Shown piece after piece: positions 50,601 to 62,900 of a stretch of DNA of 64,000 nucleotides. Within the stretch, counting starts at the first letter, position 1; the number at the start of each line of letters is the position of its first letter. Where the stretch lies: assembly GCA_947579665.1 (NCBI GenBank), contig OX388345.1, positions 72,097,454-72,161,453 of the forward strand, in the 5' to 3' direction. The translations under genes and the position numbers were made by a program. This DNA is from Sympetrum striolatum. Its lineage: Eukaryota; Arthropoda; Insecta; Odonata; Libellulidae. The notes under the pieces are model-generated. The model ran no database searches and was not told the origin of the DNA. It was given only the letters and a program-made list of their open reading frames with translations.

Positions 50601-53600
50601 TATTGCAGTAATCGAGAAGAGTTAGTAGAGATGTGCTACTTCGTGGTCGTTGAAAAAGAGGGGACGAGGACGAGATGATTAGACTAGAGATGGGCAAAAT
50701 TCACGCTAGAGGGCCCGCATGGGAAGTTAATATTTCCGGCAGGTCGCAATGGGAATTCCTGGAACATTAGGAATTCGTAACAGTGATAACTTTTTCATCT
50801 AGGTCTATTCGTGATGTTTACGAATGATATATATCTTTATAATAAGCACTGTTTTAGTAGGATGTGTTTTCCCCTCTTTGCTATCTATCCCAACGTGAAT
50901 TTTCTTTATTAACTTTCGGTCGAAATTTTCTCGCGAAACAATCTTTAGTTTTTTCTCAGCGAGAATATATTGAAAAGACGCTAAATATGACGAAAGAAAT
51001 CAGGTGAAGGAAAAACCCAATCTTAGCTCAGTAAATTAATAATAATAAATATAAGTAATAATAAAATACAATAAAAAGCCACAAGTGAATACTCGAAAAA
51101 AAAACTAATGATAGCGTAGTCAATAAATAAAAATAATTATTATAATACAAATAATTGGAATATTAAGATAAAATTTAGTTACTCATTAGAAAATGAGATT
51201 CTTTTCCCAAACAAAAACGTATCTTAACCCGATTCTTGTTCATAGCTTAAAAATACAGCTACAAAATGTAATCTCTGTAGCAATGATCATTCACGACATA
51301 TTTATTTCGACTTGTACATAACGCTGTTTGTTTTGAAAAGAAAAGAAAAATCTTGCTGCAAACTTGAAGGATCTAATTGTGTCCAATTCTAGACTCCGAG
51401 GGTCTAAAATTTATCCAATTGGAGGTTATAACGAAAAGAAAGAAACGTAAGACATATCACAACAATCATGCCCTCATATGCATCGTTAAAATTATTCTCA
51501 AAAAATATCTCGAAACACAGAAATGGCGGAACGTTCCCCACCCGAGTAAGATGAAGGAATGGAAGTATACGTGTCGGGGGGTAGAGGCAGATATTAAAAG
51601 CGAGAAAGTGAAGAAAAGGAGATAAGGAATGAGAAATTCGCTTTCATCCCGTGGCTCCTTAATTTATTGCGGAGACAAAACTCGCAATCAACATCTTCGA
51701 GAGCCGAGAAATAACGAAAAGGTTAAATGAAGAGGTGCTTTTCATAACCCTTTCAGCAATTTCGGCTGTGAAAGGAGTTTGGACAAGGAGAGCATAAAAA
51801 TTCTTAATTAAAACTTTCCGAGGAGTGGGAAAGTTTTATAAGATAACAGAGACGTCGAAACGAGCAGCTTTCTGGAAAATGACCATCTAGTACGTGAGCA
51901 AATTTTGGATCATAAATAACAGTACATCTCTCTCAGAATGGATTCGTTTTAACATTCAATTTTCATCTTTAAGATATTCTACACTTCAGAGAATAATTAT
52001 ACGTAGTTACTTGAATGATTATTTTATAACATTAAATTGGATATTCTGCGTGTGAAAACTTACAACCTGTATAATGAAACAAGCCTGGTTTATGAAAAAC
52101 AAACTTCCTTATCGAAACATTACAACTGGTATTGACGCACTGCTCATTATACACTACTGACTTATAACTTATTGAATTTAAATACTAGTACGATGAATTA
52201 AGGCATCCGGTTTGCAGTTTAAAATATTCGTGATATTCCTTCCCAGATGGATTTCGAATTGCCAATTAATAAGAAAACATGAAATGATCAGAGATTAATT
52301 TTGTATACGTTAGGAAATACTAGTTATGAATTAAGTATCACGCACATATATAGTACCATTTAAGTGCATACTCAGTATGTAGGTGAATAAAAGCAAAGCA
52401 ATTGTGGAAAGAGACGAAAATGGCCGTATACAGTACAGCATTCTTGCTGGAACCGAAGTGGAATGTAACGGTAGCAGGATATGATATAACTGAACTCAGT
52501 TGGAATGAATAACAAACATATGAGAAGCGGTAGTAAAACAGCATGTGAGAGCGTGAGTAAATACTAGTTAGGGAATGAATCTGTACGAAGAGGAAGAATG
52601 TGCGACCAGTATGAAAGGGGTAATTACGTTGATTTAGTGGTAAGATCAACACGTACGTAATATGACGTAGATAATAAAGACGTAGATAAATGAAAGCAGA
52701 ATGATTAACATGGTATAGGAGGAGAAATTAGGTAGACGAGGGAGAGAAATGTGGGGAAATGGAATTAATGAAAAGAATAAAATTCAGAGAAAGAGAGAGA
52801 CGATTTTACGTTAAGTATCAGTAAAAAGGATTAGATGAAAAGATGTAAGAATGTATGAAGCAAAAAATGAAAATAGAGGTACGTGTGTGATATCGTACAA
52901 CTCCAGGAGAATCATAATAGCTTATGTCATTTCATTAAATTTCATTTGATTTTGAACGCCAATTAGCCTAACGTCGCATGTTTAAATTAGTAAAAATGAA
53001 GAACTCGATCCATCTGGACGTATTTATAACTATATCGCAGGCGTAGATTGATACAAAGAGAAGAAACCGGAGGAGCAGAATGAAAATGGCACAGAAATAT
53101 GAAAGGATATGGAGCAGGGAGCGAAAACAAGACAGAAACTAAAGGTTAGTTGGAGAAATAAATGGCTGGAGTGGAATTGGTCTAGGAAGGCGTGGGGAAG
53201 ATATTAGAGATGTGTTGTGTGTGGAGAGAGAGCATCTGACAGAGACGGAGTTCGCCTGAAGTTGGCTTATGGATTGTGCGAGAGGATGGGAAATGATACA
53301 ACAAATGAAAGGTGAAAAGGGAATACTTCGCAGTTCAGAAAATCCTGTCATTCTTTCACCAGGAGTTGGAGGAATGTTGGCCAAACATATCGTTCTTATT
53401 CCTCAGAATGAAAAGAATAAATGTGTTTTATATAATAAATATAAACTTCTGTGGCAGAGTGTTTAATATGAAATTTTCAAACATAGACCCAAAATTCACG
53501 TAGAGGTTTTTTTACACAACAAAAGAGAAGCAAAAATAATTCTTCTAGTATACGTAAAATCATCATGATCTAAACAAAATATTGAATACGGTTCTATAAA

Positions 53601-56600
53601 AAATATTATGTTAAATTCATATTCTCTTATTGAGAAATGTTGCTCATTAAGGGCCCGCTATAGAATTGGCAAAATTATGAAACTAAAGAATGGAAGTACC
53701 AACCAATTAGAATTTCATCTCATTTCTAGCAAGGTATTTTCAAGCTGCTCAAAATATATTTGGTGTGTCGTATGAATAGAAGTGGCCGCAAAAGCAAATG
53801 GAATTCTTCATAAATAATCAAGCTCGAACGTTTAATTCGAGAGGAATCCACTAAAGAAGGTAGAAATAAATTAGTTTAGTTATAAAAGACGTAAGAACAG
53901 TTTCTGAGCAAGAGCTACCGTTTGATAACAAGTAAAACCTAAGGAAATATCAAAATATATTTATAGTTTGAATTTCACATTGTTTCCCATCAGCACGTAG
54001 CATAACCTCTTACGTGGAATGCTATTCTCAGAGGGTTGTAAGTTATTTTATCTTTAGATCGAAGTTAAGAAGGCCACGGAGGTAATTACAATGAATAAAT
54101 ATATAGAGAGGAAAGTTATACATTTTTGGAGAATCCTACATTAGTGGCTCATCATGGGCTCAGAATTTTTCTTGCGGTCGCAGTAATATGAATTTGAATT
54201 AAGTTATTCAGAACAAACAGAGGTTATCCCTGGAAAGAGACCACTAGTTCCATCAAACAAGAATCACCAAATTTTACAATTGAAATTTCCAATCAAATCA
54301 CAGAAAAGGAAAATCGAAAACAAAATTCCAGCTCGTAGTCTAAAGAGACTTGGAGAGTAGGGTGATTGTTTTCCAAAGCAAGAACAAAACTTTTTCGTTC
54401 CACCACTGGCTTCATTGCGCGCCGCCGCAATACACACCTGGATCACATTCAACCCAAACAAAATCACCTGATGCTGCGGGACTTCTTTGTATGTATCCAC
54501 ACATACGCGCGTATATAAATATAGGCACGAGAACAAACACATAAATACAAGTAAGGGTAGTACGTCTCAGGGGGGGTGTGAATGAGCACCGTGGAGGGGG
54601 CAGTGTGTCTTGGAAGATCCCCACAATATTTTGGCAGAGGACGAAGGCGACCACCGCTATTTTCGCGACACGCACTAAATTTTGGGAATTGGACGAGGAA
54701 CCAATGTCCCATTGCCAAATACCTGTCCCGCCCAATTGTGTTCTTTTTGCCTCAGTCGCCGCCACCCATGATCAAATCCATTCCGTCGCCTCATCTCCGA
54801 CTAATTCCCGCCCTGCCCTCCAGGGGGACAAAGGCCCTCCTCTGGAGAAGAATGGGGGAGAGTCAAATGGGAGACACGTGAGAAGAGTGGTCCCTTGGAA
54901 TCCGAGGAATGAACCTACCTGGCGGATTTAGAGAGGGGTTCAGATAGTGTCCACGACAGGAATAGATAAGTCAGAGGCAGTCTAAATCGACCAGAAAACC
55001 CTTAGAACTTCTCCACCTTGCAAATTTAAGAGGATTCAGCGGTATTCTTTCCTGCAAGATCGTGTTTTAGCGTGGTTCCGTAAGAATAATGCGGTACCTT
55101 AAATAGCACATTCCGATTATGAAGACGAATTTCCAAGACCAAGGATTGGATCGTCAACCGTTCGAAAGAGGTCTTGTTTATATTCCACCACTACTCGCTT
55201 TACTTGGTCAATTAAAATATCAAATTATGATGTCATTAAACTCCATAAATAGCGATACAATGTAAAGCGTTTGGGGCAAATTTTCTCTTTTATTTTGTAT
55301 GGGGAAAATATTGATCTAATGGTAACACATTGAATCGTGAAGGCCTTAAAAGTGGTATTATAGAAGACGAAAGAGAGCAGCACAAAATAATGCTTTGATG
55401 AAGATTACATCTTAAAGCTCCCTATAGCATAACTAACCCCTACGCCACCGATTATGATATCATTTCCAAAATTGGAGGTCCTTCTATAATGGGAAAGTAT
55501 ATATTTATCTCCATCGATTAGAGAAATTCAATCATGGTGCATGTGCACCCAGCCACACGCCGGGTGGCTTGGAGCATAAATATATAGAATTATATGGAAA
55601 TAAAAGACGATTTGTCGTAAACCAAAATTTTACATCGAGCAAAAGCAGCATGAATAGTTTTGGAAAAAGATGATTGAATTTAGGCTTCAATCCAAACCAC
55701 GAAAAACACAACGAAATTAATACAGAATTACTTTAATTTCATATACGAGCAATTAGCTTGGGTTCCATACAATTGCAGTAAATTCACAACATTCGGGGAA
55801 ATGTAATGAAAAATCTGACGTAAGTATTCTTAATCCTGCGACTCAGAACAGTGAAATATTAAATTTTAAAATAAAAATCATCGACAAAATGAAACAACAA
55901 AGACTAGCGAATGATGTTACCGATTTGAAATTCAAAAAGCCCGCCTTCTCGGCATAAAAATTCCGTCTCCGGTAAGGGCGCCGCCAACTGTTGGAACCTC
56001 TTTCAATTTTTACGCCGCGGCCTGCCATCTTACGGTACCCACTCTAACCACGTAACATATGAAAGCAACAGGGTGGAGGGAAGAAAAAAGCAGGGACTAG
56101 GGGAGGGTAGAGGGGAGCTCAGGAACGCGGCGTCTCACAGCTGAGGTTGCATTAGACGGAATACAGTCACACGCTAATGCCTTAGAAAGGAATAGGCATC
56201 CCGTTGCCTTGGAAGAAAGAACTCGAAGGACTTGCGCCATTCTCAGCTGTATTATTTAAATGGAATTCGTGCCTTCTGTTTCGCAATGTATCCGACGCAA
56301 ATTGAAATCTCTTGCATATCAAAAGTACTCGATTCTGTTCAAATACAAAGATACGCAATGATTGATGACAATCTTCCAAGGCATGCAAACAATCTTGGAA
56401 AATTTTCCTTCAGTTTCCTCAGACTTCAATTTTTAATACCATCCATCTCCAGAAAAAGGTTTCTGCCAAAATTTAGTAGTTCAAAATATATTTATCAAAT
56501 TTGGAAAGAAGCTAAATTGCTATGATATGGTCAATGATCTGAATAAAATTGAGATTTTCAAAATACATAATTCATTATATTAGCTAACACTAAATACACG

Positions 56601-56698
56601 TAGATAGATTACGATATGATTGCACTCGGCTCTACTAGATCAATAAATGTTTAATTTAACAGTTCGATTGCAATATGAGAGTAACGATTAGTAATAAC

Positions 56699-56791
56699 TT
56701 TCCCCGCTCAATAATACTAAATCAAAGCTATTGAGGATAGCGAATACGCAGATATTTTAATAGCTTTATCGAGGAAACTATTCAATCAACA
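56699..56791 (+). repeat. Diverged direct repeat, copy A (weakly protein-like)
   Basis: Matches 57586-57680 over about 90 bp: TTCCCC..TCAA, AAATCAAAG, ATTGA, GATATT, AGCTTTATCGA.GAAA, TTCA.TCA. In one shared frame the copies read AIEDSEYADILIALSRKLF and AIDERESADIVAALSKKAF, with several replacements conservative. Both frames are short and closed by stops upstream, so this may be a fragment of an old element ORF, not a gene. Confidence 0.5.
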
Positions 56792-57585
56792 TAATTTTAA
56801 ATCTGGAACAATGAAATCCATTAAATTTAAGTTAATTTTGAAAATTTCAAGTTATAGTTGATGATATACATCAGAGATCAGACATATGTACATCAGAAAA
56901 TGAAAATCATAGGTCAAGTATGTAAAAGTACTTGTAAAAATATAGCTGATTCACTCAAAAGATGTATTAAGTAGCTCTACTTCAATATTTTAACCGAATC
57001 AAACATTGAATAAAAAAATGGAACATGAAATTTAAGAACCTACAAGAGTCAAAAGTCAAGCAGGATTCGAGCTTGAATAGAAAAAAATCGGGAAGGTAGT
57101 CCCATTAAAATTAGGCTCAGATGCGACTAATGGAAAAACCCAGGAAATGCTCCACGATTAATACACATTCTACTATGCTGTTGAGAATAGAAGGAATGCT
57201 AAATTATTATAAGGAATCTTAAAAGGGCATTCAAATGGGGAAACTAACCACTATAAATTGGAATTCTTCGCTACAAAACACGCATTCTCCTGGCGTTTCA
57301 CAATCACGAATAGAGTCAATGTCTCCTCGTTGAGGAAGCACATACTTCTCCACATGAACTTATGGAGACCATAATACGGAAGGGAAACTGGTTTGAAAGG
57401 CGTAGTGTCTGCAACAAAATATGCGAGGAAGACCGCGGAATGCGGCGCGATAAACCACCAGCTGAGGGCGCATTTTACTTGGAAAGCGCTATTTCATTAG
57501 CAAGCAAAACCTTCCTCAGCAAAAGCAATCGACGCGTATTATCGAATCGATAACAAAGGCTGAATGAAATTAAGAATTTAATGGT

Positions 57586-57680
57586 GTTCCCCATTCAAGA
57601 GGAAAAATCAAAGCCATTGACGAAAGAGAAAGCGCGGATATTGTAGCAGCTTTATCGAAGAAAGCATTCACTCAAAACTA
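57586..57680 (+). repeat. Diverged direct repeat, copy B (weakly protein-like)
   Basis: Partner of 56699-56791. Its open stretch runs from just after TAA at 57571 to a TGA near 57718, about 50 codons, without a recognisable family. No convincing splice acceptor precedes it. Confidence 0.5.
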
Positions 57681-58339
57681 TCTTTTTACTAAACTGAAAA
57701 CTGAATTTACAGAAAACTGAGGTTTTCCGAAGTTTCATGAAGTAACAACGTTTGCAGGTGTACCTCGCAGCTCAAGGATATAAATTCACTGATGCGTATT
57801 TAGAACCGTCTTGTGGGGGATTGAAGACTTTCAGAAGATATACATCCTAGATTTAAATTAAGGACAACTTTAACGAACTTTATTTTTTAATAATATTTTG
57901 TGCATGAAATTTAGGAAATTGTCATAAGAAGATAATTTTGTGCATATTTGAGCAGCACTAAAAGAGATGATTAATTAATTAAGGCTTGAGAGTACAATTC
58001 CTGCCATTTCTAGGAAATTTTCAAAGGGGGGAAATATACATAAACCACTTTTGCTACCTTCTTTACGCGCCACTTCACAATTATGGCTACGTTAGATTAA
58101 CAGTGACTTTATATGGTGAATTTGTATTAACTTTATCCTCTCAGTTATATTAGAATATTTAAAACATTGAATAGTTAAAACAAGGCTTCTTGTACAGGAA
58201 ACTGAAATGCATCGTAACTTTTCTCAACCGTTACTTCTTTCACTAAAAATGATATACCAAGGGGTACTTCATACAAAATTGTTCTTTTTCCAGCTGCCCT
58301 TCTATCAAGGATTACCCTCATTAGCTACGAACAATTTAA

Positions 58340-58760
58340 AGTTCTCGACATTAATCTTTAGGTTCAATGGAACAGATTGGCGCCCACTTACATTGCGACC
58401 CCGAGGCGGATGGCAAGGTCGCCCTTGGGTTAGGCCGGGGTTGGTCCCGTGACATTTTGAAAGAATTGCGGCAAATTACCTAAAGGAGCACATTCGGTCA
58501 TAGCGAGTCCCGTAAATAAAGCTGTCGCAAACATTCGTGATCCTTCCCCAAGGACGGAATGGGTGAACACCTGTTTACACGGAGGCTATGTACTCCGACT
58601 AACCTTTCGTTTTCCATGCTCAAAATAAGGCGCCTTTCGACGTCATTTGTCACGGTATAACAGAGACGGAATCGCGTGTCCCAGGGGAATCATTCGCCTT
58701 CCTCTTGTGCGGATCAAACACCACCGAAATTGGAGAATGGCGAAAAATCTAAACTTCGAC
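58340..58760. other. GC-richer patch in the presumed NOS1AP intron
   Basis: About 400 bp that is clearly more GC- and CpG-containing than its surroundings, about 1 kb downstream of the NOS1AP exon in gene orientation. It contains a small local inverted repeat, GCGACC/GGTCGC (around 58397-58424). Reading both strands for the next NOS1AP exon gave nothing. It could be a regulatory patch or an old repeat. No gene is claimed. Confidence 0.3.
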
Positions 58761-59797
58761 CCTTAACGATATAATGTCCCTTTCCTTCGAGAAACCTTTC
58801 TTCGGAGAGCATACAAAATCAGGTATTCATATTGTATGCGATCAAAAATAAGAGGAAATAAGTTGACTGTAGAAATGATAAGGTATAGCTGAGGAATGTA
58901 TTGACATTGTGAAAGAGGAGTAGTATAAATAAATACGACAATAACTACACCACGATAAATAATAAAAATTTGATCGAAAGGTAAAAGTATTGATCATGCT
59001 ATTATACTTTTTTCTATCTGAAAATTATCCGGACTCGTGTGCAGCAAGGTTCTGAATTTAATTCAACATATAAGAATTGGCTGATTTGAAGGGAATCTTC
59101 GCCCTTATAATTCAGAACGTATTGAAAGTAATGTGGCATGAATGTATAGATATATATCATTACTAATAATATAGTATGATTACTACTAATTAAAAATTCG
59201 TCAAACACTGAGATTAATGTATAAAAGACTCTTATGTAAAGAAAACTAATCCCATAAAGCTATTAGTTATTCATAAACGATGCGGCTCAATTTAGAAACA
59301 GTAATGAGTCATTAGATATATGTACATCGTCAATGAGTGCTAAATTTATCAGTAGTAAATTTCTTTAGCTATGATTTTGCGGTAAATTAAATAAGAAGTA
59401 ATGAAATAACGCAGTCAGAATATCTTTGAGTCTCTCCTTACGTTTTCCATGCCATACAATTCTATTCGTATCACCCATTGAGATTTGCGTTGATTATAAT
59501 ACTGGAATGATATGCCAATGGTTTAATCGTCGAAAATGTAACCATTCCCTCGTTAGAAATGAATTGTAGTCTAGCTCGTAATTTTTCAAGTTTCGGGATA
59601 AGTGCAATAGGGATCCGGTAATGCTTGTTCCCAGCAATCATTCAGGAAGTACGTCCAAGAACCCTTAAATCTTATAAAATAAGAGAATCTAAGATACATC
59701 GAAGTCGAGGAACCTTTCACGCAAATCTCCGGTCAGTACTCCCAAATCCATCGGCTGCGGAGAGAGAAATAATGTTATCGGAAATGCGTCACTCTAC

Positions 59798-59906
59798 CTT
59801 TTTGTTTGACTTGAATACGTTGCACTTGAAGACGTTGCTCGCCCCGTCCCTGGCGATGTAGCTGAAGATCTTCAGATCCTGAGAATCATGGGAGACGTAG
59901 AATATC
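59798..59906 (-). CDS. NOS1AP: Internal exon of a NOS1AP (CAPON) family gene, part of the PTB/PID domain
   Basis: Read on the minus strand, an acceptor (pyrimidine-rich ttttcttttctatttcag) is followed by one base completing a split codon and then 36 uninterrupted codons. The peptide starts [14 protein letters not shown], continues [17 protein letters not shown] and ends KSNKK, followed by donor AAG|GTAGAG. The last codon is complete (phase 0); the first codon is split after its second base. From memory this matches the NOS1AP/CAPON phosphotyrosine-binding domain almost residue for residue (vertebrate: ...GASNIFRCNVFKSKKK), roughly residues 110-150, with conservative changes I>V, R>K and K>N. 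NOS1AP is a cytoplasmic adaptor that links neuronal nitric oxide synthase to PTB-bound partners such as Dexras1 and Scribble. The flanking exons (ending DPIYR upstream, starting SQAMRIVRT downstream) were not found by eye, so the upstream intron is at least 4 kb and the downstream one may be very long. Codons favour G or C in the third position, unlike the AT-rich flanks. Family call very likely; start and end set by splice signals. Confidence 0.93.
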
Positions 59907-62900
59907 CTGAAATAGAAAAGAAAATTTAATTTAAGAATAGGAGGATGTGAAAGAAAGATCTGGGTCTAGCATGGCAGCGTCCTTGGGAGTCTGACAGGAA
60001 ATAACTCAGCCCAAAGTGAAGGAGGTATTCACCGAGACAGGCGTTTTCAGCTCGGAAAAAAATACCCACGTGGAGGTGACATCAAAGCTAATATGTTTTT
60101 TTTTCTGAAGCCGGGATGCTTCCGATGACGTCAAAGTTCAGGAAGGTACAAAGATAGATGGAGGCGAGGGACTCGGCAGAAAACTATTGGTCGCTGAACT
60201 TATAAACACCTTCCGTCAGAAATAATGTAATCCCAGAGCTAGATCCAGGCTTATTGTACGATATTATGACATCGAGATGGGTATAACTCATGTATTTTAG
60301 CCTAAAAGCGGTTGAAACAGATTTGATAACACGGTAAAATGAAAATATGGCGATTTGAATATTCAGAAAGATAAGAGTAAAAGCCTGAAGAGACAAAATC
60401 ACAAATGAGTGTTTTTTGGAATGCCAATTGCGATGTATCGTAGAATAAATGACCAAAAGAAGTCGGGAAAACTAAGTAAACGCTGAGGGATGACATACCA
60501 AGAGGAAAAAGTAACGTTGTCAGTCTCATGAGAAAAAAGCTGTAACACTGGAGTACGTGCGGAATCTTATTAAAAGAAAGGGAAATTTAGAAATGAAGTT
60601 AGCACAGCCCATGATATTTCAGTAATAGCGATGGTTTTTAATTATATGCAAGCAAAGTTATCTAGAAATAACGCTGTTAATTATGTATCATGTTCTTTAT
60701 GTTATATGTACTGGGGAAACCCTTGATACCTTTATCAAGCCATAAGGAAGACCCTTGATGTCTACGTCTTTATTGCGGCGAGATGGAGACTAAAGTCTCT
60801 TCTTCCATCTAACACGTCTTCAACGATATTCATATAAACGTCAATAATGTATGCGTACAAATATGTTTGAAATTTTTAAGCATAATTTGATAAAAAACAT
60901 GCGATAGATTTGGAGGAAATCCTGGGCAATTTCATTCAAGGAGAAGATAATTCAGCAATCACTGAAATATGTTAGACTGTGATCAAGGCAGGTATTATGA
61001 TATTTTAGTCTCACTATTTTCTCATCAATATATATATGTCAAGAGTAAGGAAGTAATGACGCAAATTAGAAATATCAGATAGACATTAAGAACCTGCAAC
61101 CTTAAATTCGTTCAAAGCATTCAATTAAACCGATACTGCAATCTAAATATAATATCGTTGGAATCGGCATTAAGTACTTGCTGCTAACTGACTATTTAAC
61201 TAATACTTTAATGCTTAACAGTTGCGGAACGAATACTAAGTATATTTCTACGGATGCTTTCACGGTTCCAAGATAGTACGGATACTCGGCCTATATTATT
61301 ATTATAGTAGGCTAGTATCTTAAAGCAGGGTGCTATCACTAATCAACGTAATATACAAACTTAGAGCACGTCAAGAAAGAGGAAAAGAAAGTAATTTCTT
61401 GCCTAATGTTACCAGCTGCCGAGCGAGTGAAGTCGCATCATATAATTTCCGTGGAAATGTATTTACTCATTGAGGAGCCAACGCCTTCTCGAATTGAATT
61501 CACTTCAATGGTTACCTTCCTCGACGCAGCGAACAAATAAGAAGAGCGATCTTTCAACTTATTCCGAAAGAGCGGTTGGTTTTTCGGCACAATGGATCCC
61601 ATCCAAGTCGTCATAGGGCTTGCCAACAAGTACGAACTGCCCCTTTACCTTCCTATTAAAAGTCTCCCCACTCATTCCTCAGATATTATTAATGCGAAGC
61701 AGAAAGAAAACGAGGATTACATTTGTGCACAACGCGTTAAGCACTCTCGACACAAAGGAGCAAACCACTTGAAGTAGCGAAACATTTGAGGAAGGCAATG
61801 GTATTAATAATAAGGCTCTATTTCGCTAGTTCTGGGAAAACATTTTACCCCTTGGACGAAAATATTTAAGATCCTGCACAACGGTAAATGAAACTGAGGG
61901 TCGTCTGCACATACCTGTGCATATCCTTCTTAGCAGTTCCATCAAGTTATATGACTTTATTATATTATGAGCTTTAAATCAAGTTTGTTGACCTCCATAA
62001 AATTTAGCGGAAGGATTACCGGAATTATGCGACCACCTTACCACTTCGGTAGATCCGTTAACAAGTATAAATTAATAGGAATGCATCCTAGGACAATTCG
62101 GTTAAATAATCCACTCCTCCCGCGAACGATGAGTGATAATAACAGACCAAAAGAGTAATTCAAATGCTAAGTGTTCACACCCTTTGCCGTACGCCGAAAG
62201 GCGGCTTGTTTGGTTTAAATGTAAACATGGATGAAGTTACTGTGGGAGAAGAATTTCTCCGCCCAATTAATTAAATGATGAATCCCAATTTCATTCAAAA
62301 ATATTCCATTAGAATAAATTGGAAGCATTATACATTTTAGTTGTGAATCCCTAAGGAGATATATTGATTACCTGAATGATTGAAAGACATCATCTTTAGA
62401 CTCCGTAAACGATATTACGTTTTCCCTATAGAAAGTTTATCATATATCGTAATTAATTTGAAGTAAATTACATCAGTAACCACATCTGTGGCATTTATTA
62501 TAAAACTCAAATGCTTACCGAAATATACGAAGATTTAATTAAAGTTTAGACAACAAAAAATAAAGTACTCCGTCAGATATTTCAATTTCACCCTGTGGCA
62601 AATTAAAAATGAGCATTAAATATCCTCCAAATATAAAAAAGGACAGATATTTTGGAGAGTTCAATGAGCTAGTCTCCGTCATGAATGCTTAGGACTTAGC
62701 CGTAGGCGAAAACCTGTTTCTGGCCCACTGCAGGTGCACCGCTTTTCGAATTCCCCGCCAAGGACGCCCGAGGGAAAGTCAGTACAAGAATTTTCACGAC
62801 TAAAACCGTTCGACAGACTGGCGCAGTGGGTTGACGGTGGAAACGGCGGTGGAAAATGTTTAAACAATAATGTTACATTCTAAATACGAACTCTGAAAAA

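Larger units (their letters stand above)
47628..58339. other. Long non-coding stretch, presumed downstream intron of NOS1AP
   Basis: AT-rich sequence without a supportable gene. It holds purine-rich tracts on the plus strand (listed separately), a GC-rich patch at about 54540-54940 with short overlapping frames on both strands and no recognised similarity, a small hairpin near 55548-55572 (CCCAGCCAC against GTGGCTTGG), and a diverged repeat pair at 56699-56791 and 57586-57680. No next NOS1AP exon was recognised. Being intron is an inference from the exon's orientation; an intergenic 3' flank is possible if the gene ends elsewhere. Confidence 0.4.

Noticed and set aside
54412..54931. Overlapping 117-codon frames on both strands
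   Set aside because: Mutually overlapping in a GC-rich patch; no family recognised and no splice-flanked coding segment.
59625..59861. 78-codon plus-strand frame
   Set aside because: Antisense shadow of the NOS1AP exon.
61438..61777. Possible additional NOS1AP or other exon upstream of the recognised one
   Set aside because: Frames on both strands read without matching the expected PTB residues, and no acceptor/donor pair brackets them.
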